Below are positions 8,397 through 10,344 of a stretch of 10,344 bases of DNA, in pieces (within the stretch, counting starts at the first letter, position 1; the number at the start of each line of letters is the position of its first letter). The notes under the pieces are model-generated. The model was given only the letters and a program-made list of their open reading frames with translations. It made no database searches and was not told the origin of the DNA. The stretch is taken from contig CAYRMN010000039.1 of assembly GCA_964425575.1 (NCBI GenBank), positions 1 to 10,344 on the forward strand, given 5' to 3'. The position numbers and the translations under genes were made by a program. This stretch comes from CAYRMN01 sp964425575. Lineage in GTDB: Bacteria; Patescibacteriota; Patescibacteriia; 2-12-FULL-60-25.

Positions 8397-8439
8397 TGAG
8401 AATGATGAAATTCTCAGGCCTTTTATCGGGAGAATGATG
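8397..8439. promoter_or_regulatory. Operator-like repeats in the leader of paralogue A
   Basis: TGAGAAT-GATGAA-ATTCTCA (8397-8416) is a perfect 7-bp inverted repeat with a 6-bp spacer. Its half GAGAATGATG occurs again at 8430-8439, 32 bp away, which is close to three helical turns. The elements lie between the candidate promoter and the Shine-Dalgarno and could bind a regulator or fold in the leader RNA. Confidence 0.35.
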
Positions 8440-8476
8440 CATGAATGTCCGTGAGTATTTTAAAATGAACGAACCT

Positions 8477-8505
8477 AAACTAGCACGGATTCAGATAAGC
8501 TTCAA
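8477..8505 (-). promoter_or_regulatory. Candidate promoter of paralogue A
   Basis: Minus strand TTGAAG (8500-8505), 17-bp spacer, TAGTTT (8477-8482) preceded by TGC as an extended -10. It shares TGCTA with the two other promoters seen in this window. The predicted leader to ATG 8314 is about 155 nt. Confidence 0.4.
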
Positions 8506-8525
8506 GCCACGCACGAGCTGTTGAG

Positions 8526-8595
8526 AAACAAAGAACGCCACGACCCGGAAGGAGCGCGACGTCCCTTGCGGGGTCACGCGCTGGGTGTGGCGCTA
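8526..8595 (-). repeat. 70-bp structured direct repeat, copy 2 (probable terminator)
   Basis: Perfect copy of 7834-7903, starting at the TAG stop of the 8593-8982 ORF. Identity breaks immediately on both sides (GTTTCTC here versus GTTTTCA in copy 1; ACTTAGCG versus GCATAGCG on the gene side). The duplicated unit is therefore exactly the stop codon plus the structured tail. Confidence 0.85.
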
Positions 8596-8982
8596 AGTGA
8601 GTGATCCAGTCTGTCGAACGAGCTGATCGTCGAAACGCGCTGCCTTGAGGAGCAGCTGTGCGGTTTCCGTGGGAATTTCGACGATAGTCCTGACATTTCC
8701 GGAGTATGTCGGTTTGAAGTTTTCAGCCTTCGGGTCTTCTACGAAGACGAGCCTGTGGCCCACCTTCATCCCCGCGGGGTCAGGCCAAACTTCACTCGTT
8801 CCACCGACCCACGCAAGGCTAATCGATGTATGCATAGGCTGGGGTCGACCGGTTTCATCCCAGACCATGAGGCACACGGGTCGTGTGCCTTCGTATTTGA
8901 GAGTCCCACCCTCTCTCGCGGTTTCGGGACCGACGAGATATCGCTTCGTGTTGGCAGTGAAGTAAACGGTGTATACCTGCAT
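8593..8982 (-). CDS. Small unknown protein, paralogue B of a tandem pair
   Basis: 129-residue protein not recognised. The beta-rich look of MQVYTVYFTANTKRYLVG (1-18) and PVCLMVWDETGRPQP (35-49) suggests a compact soluble domain; VGHRLVFVEDPK (74-85) and a short C-terminal helix TETAQLLLKAARFDDQL (105-121) follow. Its VC-x2-VWD core and AQ-containing end align with paralogue A, with similar spacing. Start 8982 is chosen for GGAG (spacer about 9 nt); the frame is open to 9057 but has no Shine-Dalgarno there. A strong TTGACA element and two palindromes lie about 160 bp upstream, and the long leader carries an inverted repeat. The TAG stop is inside the 70-bp repeat. No transmembrane segment or signal peptide is seen. 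Function unknown. Confidence 0.64.
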   Translation of the reverse strand: MQVYTVYFTANTKRYLVGPETAREGGTLKYEGTRPVCLMVWDETGRPQPMHTSISLAWVGGTSEVWPDPAGMKVGHRLVFVEDPKAENFKPTYSGNVRTIVEIPTETAQLLLKAARFDDQLVRQTGSLT

Positions 8983-9045
8983 GACTGTACGCTCCAGTTG
9001 TTTGGCTGAGGTTGTCTTTGATACGTGCCTGAGCAAGCACGGACC

Positions 9046-9099
9046 TTCCCCGAACAAATATAGGGAAAATAAGATTTTTCACCATGTTTGTTCAGGGAA
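9046..9099. promoter_or_regulatory. Inverted repeat in the leader of paralogue B
   Basis: TTCCCCGAACAAATAT (9046-9061) and ATGTTTGTTCAGGGAA (9084-9099) are inverted copies, 14 of 16 positions matching, around a 22-bp A/T-rich loop. In minus-strand RNA it forms a 13-bp stem with one G-U pair. It lies between the promoter and the ATG at 8982, so it may be an RNA regulatory hairpin or a protein-binding site. Confidence 0.45.
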
Positions 9100-9122
9100 T
9101 GGCTTTTAATACAAGGTCGATT

Positions 9123-9155
9123 CTTCAGAATTCTGAAGTGATAACAGTAACTGTT
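9123..9155. promoter_or_regulatory. Twin palindromic operator candidates
   Basis: CTTCAGAATTCTGAAG (9123-9138) is a perfect 16-bp palindrome. Four bases on, AACAGTAACTGTT (9143-9155) is a perfect odd palindrome with 6-bp arms. The second covers the -10 and the first the start-site region of the minus-strand promoter at 9144-9172, the classic layout for a repressor operator. No regulator gene is visible in the window. Confidence 0.5.
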
Positions 9156-9172
9156 CTTTGCTCTATTGTCAA
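9144..9172 (-). promoter_or_regulatory. Candidate promoter of paralogue B
   Basis: Minus strand consensus -35 TTGACA (9167-9172), exactly 17 bp, then TACTGT (9144-9149), a weak -10. The palindromes overlap it, so it may be tightly regulated. The -10 lies 162 bp from the ATG at 8982, essentially the same distance as in paralogue A. Confidence 0.5.
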
Positions 9173-9224
9173 GTTAGATTGATGTTCTATGAGTGAAATT
9201 TTCGTTTGATGAATGGCTCTTGCA

Positions 9225-9233
9225 TGGTACTGT
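9225..9233 (+). promoter_or_regulatory. Possible extended -10 upstream of the Cys-rich gene
   Basis: TGGTACTGT fits TGn plus TACTGT, the same hexamer as in the paralogue B promoter; a poor TTGATG lies 16 bp upstream. If real, transcription would start near 9240, only a few bases before ATG 9243, making the message almost leaderless. Weakly supported. Confidence 0.25.
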
Positions 9234-9242
9234 TTTATTCGT

Positions 9243-9485
9243 ATGGTCGCGTCTCTCCCTCCCGATTTTTACGACCCTCGTTCACGTCTCGAACGCTGGT
9301 GGATCAATCTCATGGTCTTCTTGCGTATCCGTACGGTGAAAGTGGTGTGCTGCGAATCGTTTCGGAAGGAAAAAGGGGCTTGTAAAGGATGCGCAACGCT
9401 ATACAGTCGTGATTCAGATCGGTGGATGTATCGGATGATTGCGCGGCGCGCGAAGATACGAGCCCCAAAGATTGAGGTAAAATAA
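9243..9485 (+). CDS. Small basic Cys-containing protein of unknown function
   Basis: 80-residue basic protein, not recognised. It opens MVASLPPDFYDPRSRLERWW, continues with a hydrophobic amphipathic stretch (INLMVFLRI), then VVCCESFRKEKGACKGCATL, giving C36-C37…C47-x2-C50, a spacing that could hold zinc or an Fe-S cluster; this is inference. The end is strongly basic (RRAKIRAPKIEVK). The frame is open to an earlier ATG at 9213 (10 extra residues, ALAWYCFIR). Neither start has a Shine-Dalgarno; 9243 is preferred because a possible -10 lies between them. Only 4 bp separate its TAA from the next ATG, so the two genes form a small operon. Confidence 0.55.
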   Translation: MVASLPPDFYDPRSRLERWWINLMVFLRIRTVKVVCCESFRKEKGACKGCATLYSRDSDRWMYRMIARRAKIRAPKIEVK

Positions 9486-9489
9486 TAGT

Positions 9490-9975
9490 ATGCCATCAAA
9501 ACGCAGGACCTGGCTCGATGTTTTGCTCACTGTCGTTTTCAGTATCTTTGTCTTGCTCGCCGCATTCTTTTCCTTTTTTCTGTGGCGCGAGATCAGTTAT
9601 GGATTTTTGACGCATCTCGATCTGCTTTTTTGGGCAGTTTTTGCCACGTTGATTGCTATTACCCTGGGATCGTTTACAGCCGGACTTATCTTGATTGGTA
9701 CAACTAAAGATGGGCTCGTTGATACAGCGCTTGATGTATTTGTGACCTCTTGGCTTGCGTTATTTACGCTCTTGCCAGCGTTTGGAACAGCGCTTGTTAT
9801 CCAAAATCTCTTCCAAGGAATCGGAGAACATCGGGGTTTCTATGTGGTGTTGCTCGGAGTCTGTACGGCGTTTTTTGGAACGCTGCTATATAGAAAAATA
9901 GTTTTACGTACTCATCCAACACGCCCGCTGTCATCCCGAGCGAAGTCTGACGGAGTCGAGGGATCGCTTCGTTGA
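9490..9975 (+). CDS. Four-helix membrane protein of unknown function
   Basis: 161-residue integral membrane protein, family not recognised. A basic start (MPSKRRTW) is followed by hydrophobic segments at about 9-32, 42-70, 79-105 and 116-136, and a basic cytoplasmic-looking end YRKIVLRTHPTRP. A Shine-Dalgarno GAGGT lies 11 nt before ATG. The last ~14 residues (SSRAKSDGVEGSLR) and the TGA come from the palindromic repeat that begins at 9929, so the natural C-terminus has been replaced or extended by repeat sequence. It probably shares a message with the Cys-rich gene just upstream and runs toward engB on the opposite strand. Confidence 0.72.
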   Translation: MPSKRRTWLDVLLTVVFSIFVLLAAFFSFFLWREISYGFLTHLDLLFWAVFATLIAITLGSFTAGLILIGTTKDGLVDTALDVFVTSWLALFTLLPAFGTALVIQNLFQGIGEHRGFYVVLLGVCTAFFGTLLYRKIVLRTHPTRPLSSRAKSDGVEGSLR

Positions 9976-10036
9976 GCTAAGATCAACTTCGAAGGGATTC
10001 CTCCGCTCCTCGTCAGATTCGTCGGTCGGAATGACA
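9929..10036. repeat. REP/BIME-like palindromic repeat, copy E (CATCCCGAGC subtype)
   Basis: Inverted repeat bounded by TGTCATCCCGAGCGAAGTCT and …TCGGTCGGAATGACA, with inner arms TCGAGGGATCGCTTCGTTGA and TCAACTTCGAAGGGATTCC. It is a different subtype from A, B and D. It overlaps the 3' end of the membrane protein gene and lies between convergent genes, where a bidirectional hairpin would be useful. Confidence 0.8.
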
Positions 10037-10080
10037 AAGAGTAGAGACTTGATGTATGGGGGCTACGTAAGGTGACTTAC

Positions 10081-10344
10081 TTATTCGGTCGCGGCGGCGC
10101 GGACAGCCTGTTCAATAGCCTGTCGAATTTCACCTCGTCCCGCGCCCGTGACCGTTGAATGGGGGATGAGCGTATAGCGTGGATAGGTGGCTTCGAGCAG
10201 ATCCATGAGCTGGGTGAATTCAGATTTTGAAAGTTTATCGATTTTATTGACCACAATCACGACCGACATCTTGCTAGATTCAAGATAGGCCAGCATGTCG
10301 CGATCAAGATCGGTTGGGCCAAGGCGCGCATCGATCGCTAGGAG
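10081..10344 (-). CDS. engB: Ribosome biogenesis GTPase EngB/YsxC, C-terminal part (5' end outside window)
   Basis: P-loop GTPase of the TrmE-Era-EngA-EngB group that assists large ribosomal subunit assembly. The reading frame runs off the right edge, so the 87 visible residues are roughly the last 45% of a ~195-residue protein. It opens LLAIDARLGPTDLDRDML, typical of EngB just after the switch II region. Next come the G4 guanine-specificity motif NKID within VVIVVNKIDKLSKSE, and the G5 region HSTVTGAGRGEIRQAI near the end. G1-G3 lie outside. An internal ATG at 10296 is not a start. The TAA at 10081 faces the plus-strand membrane protein gene across repeat E. Confidence 0.9.
   Translation of the reverse strand, partial: LLAIDARLGPTDLDRDMLAYLESSKMSVVIVVNKIDKLSKSEFTQLMDLLEATYPRYTLIPHSTVTGAGRGEIRQAIEQAVRAAATE

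Noticed and set aside
7834..8595. 70-bp tails as canonical integron attC sites
   Set aside because: Position after the stop and palindromic form fit, but no RYYYAAC / GTTRRRY core pair is present at the ends (the outer stem leads into GTTCTTT), and no integron integrase is visible. Kept only as a cassette-like observation.
8855..9085. Second minus-strand frame overlapping paralogue B's start
   Set aside because: It has no Shine-Dalgarno and it crosses the leader hairpin. The 8593-8982 frame has a GGAG site, a paralogue and the repeat-coded stop.

Overview
The window reads like a chromosomal segment of a bacterium with a small, compact genome, probably a Patescibacteria/CPR-type lineage. This is inferred from the mix of genes and is not proven. 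The supporting signs are a FemX-like peptidoglycan bridge enzyme next to ruvA, an IleRS with the eukaryote-like C-terminal layout, a DUF378 mini-membrane protein, many short membrane proteins without a clear family, ATGA start/stop overlaps and dispersed palindromic repeats. TGA works as a stop codon at several real gene ends, so the UGA-recoded Gracilibacteria/SR1 code does not apply.

Left block, plus strand (1-3632): the 3' half of ileS, a two-helix membrane protein, ruvA and a FemAB/FemX-type aminoacyltransferase. ileS and the membrane protein overlap by ATGA, as do ruvA and femX, so the block looks like one translation-coupled operon. A DUF378 protein (3786-4019) follows with its own extended -10 promoter and a perfect-stem terminator.

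Middle block, minus strand (9172 down to 4176): five genes in one direction. Two small unknown proteins (8593-8982 and 7901-8314) look like distant paralogues. Each ends in an identical 70-bp structured tail that contains its stop codon. Downstream come a ThDP-dependent acetolactate-synthase-family enzyme (6031-7671) and a succinate-semialdehyde-dehydrogenase-like ALDH (4516-5877), then a 53-residue membrane peptide (4176-4337). The ThDP enzyme/SSADH pair has the same composition as the cyanobacterial 2-oxoglutarate decarboxylase plus SSADH bypass of the TCA cycle. This is the most interesting metabolic reading in the window.

Right block (9213-10344): a Cys-rich small protein and a four-helix membrane protein on plus, then the 3' part of engB entering from the right edge on minus.

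Five copies of a REP/BIME-like palindromic element (GTCGTCCTGAGC...GGATC and its GTCATCCCGAGC variant) sit in the gaps. In two places the repeat supplies the end of a reading frame. No tRNA, rRNA, CRISPR array, integrase or transposase gene was seen.
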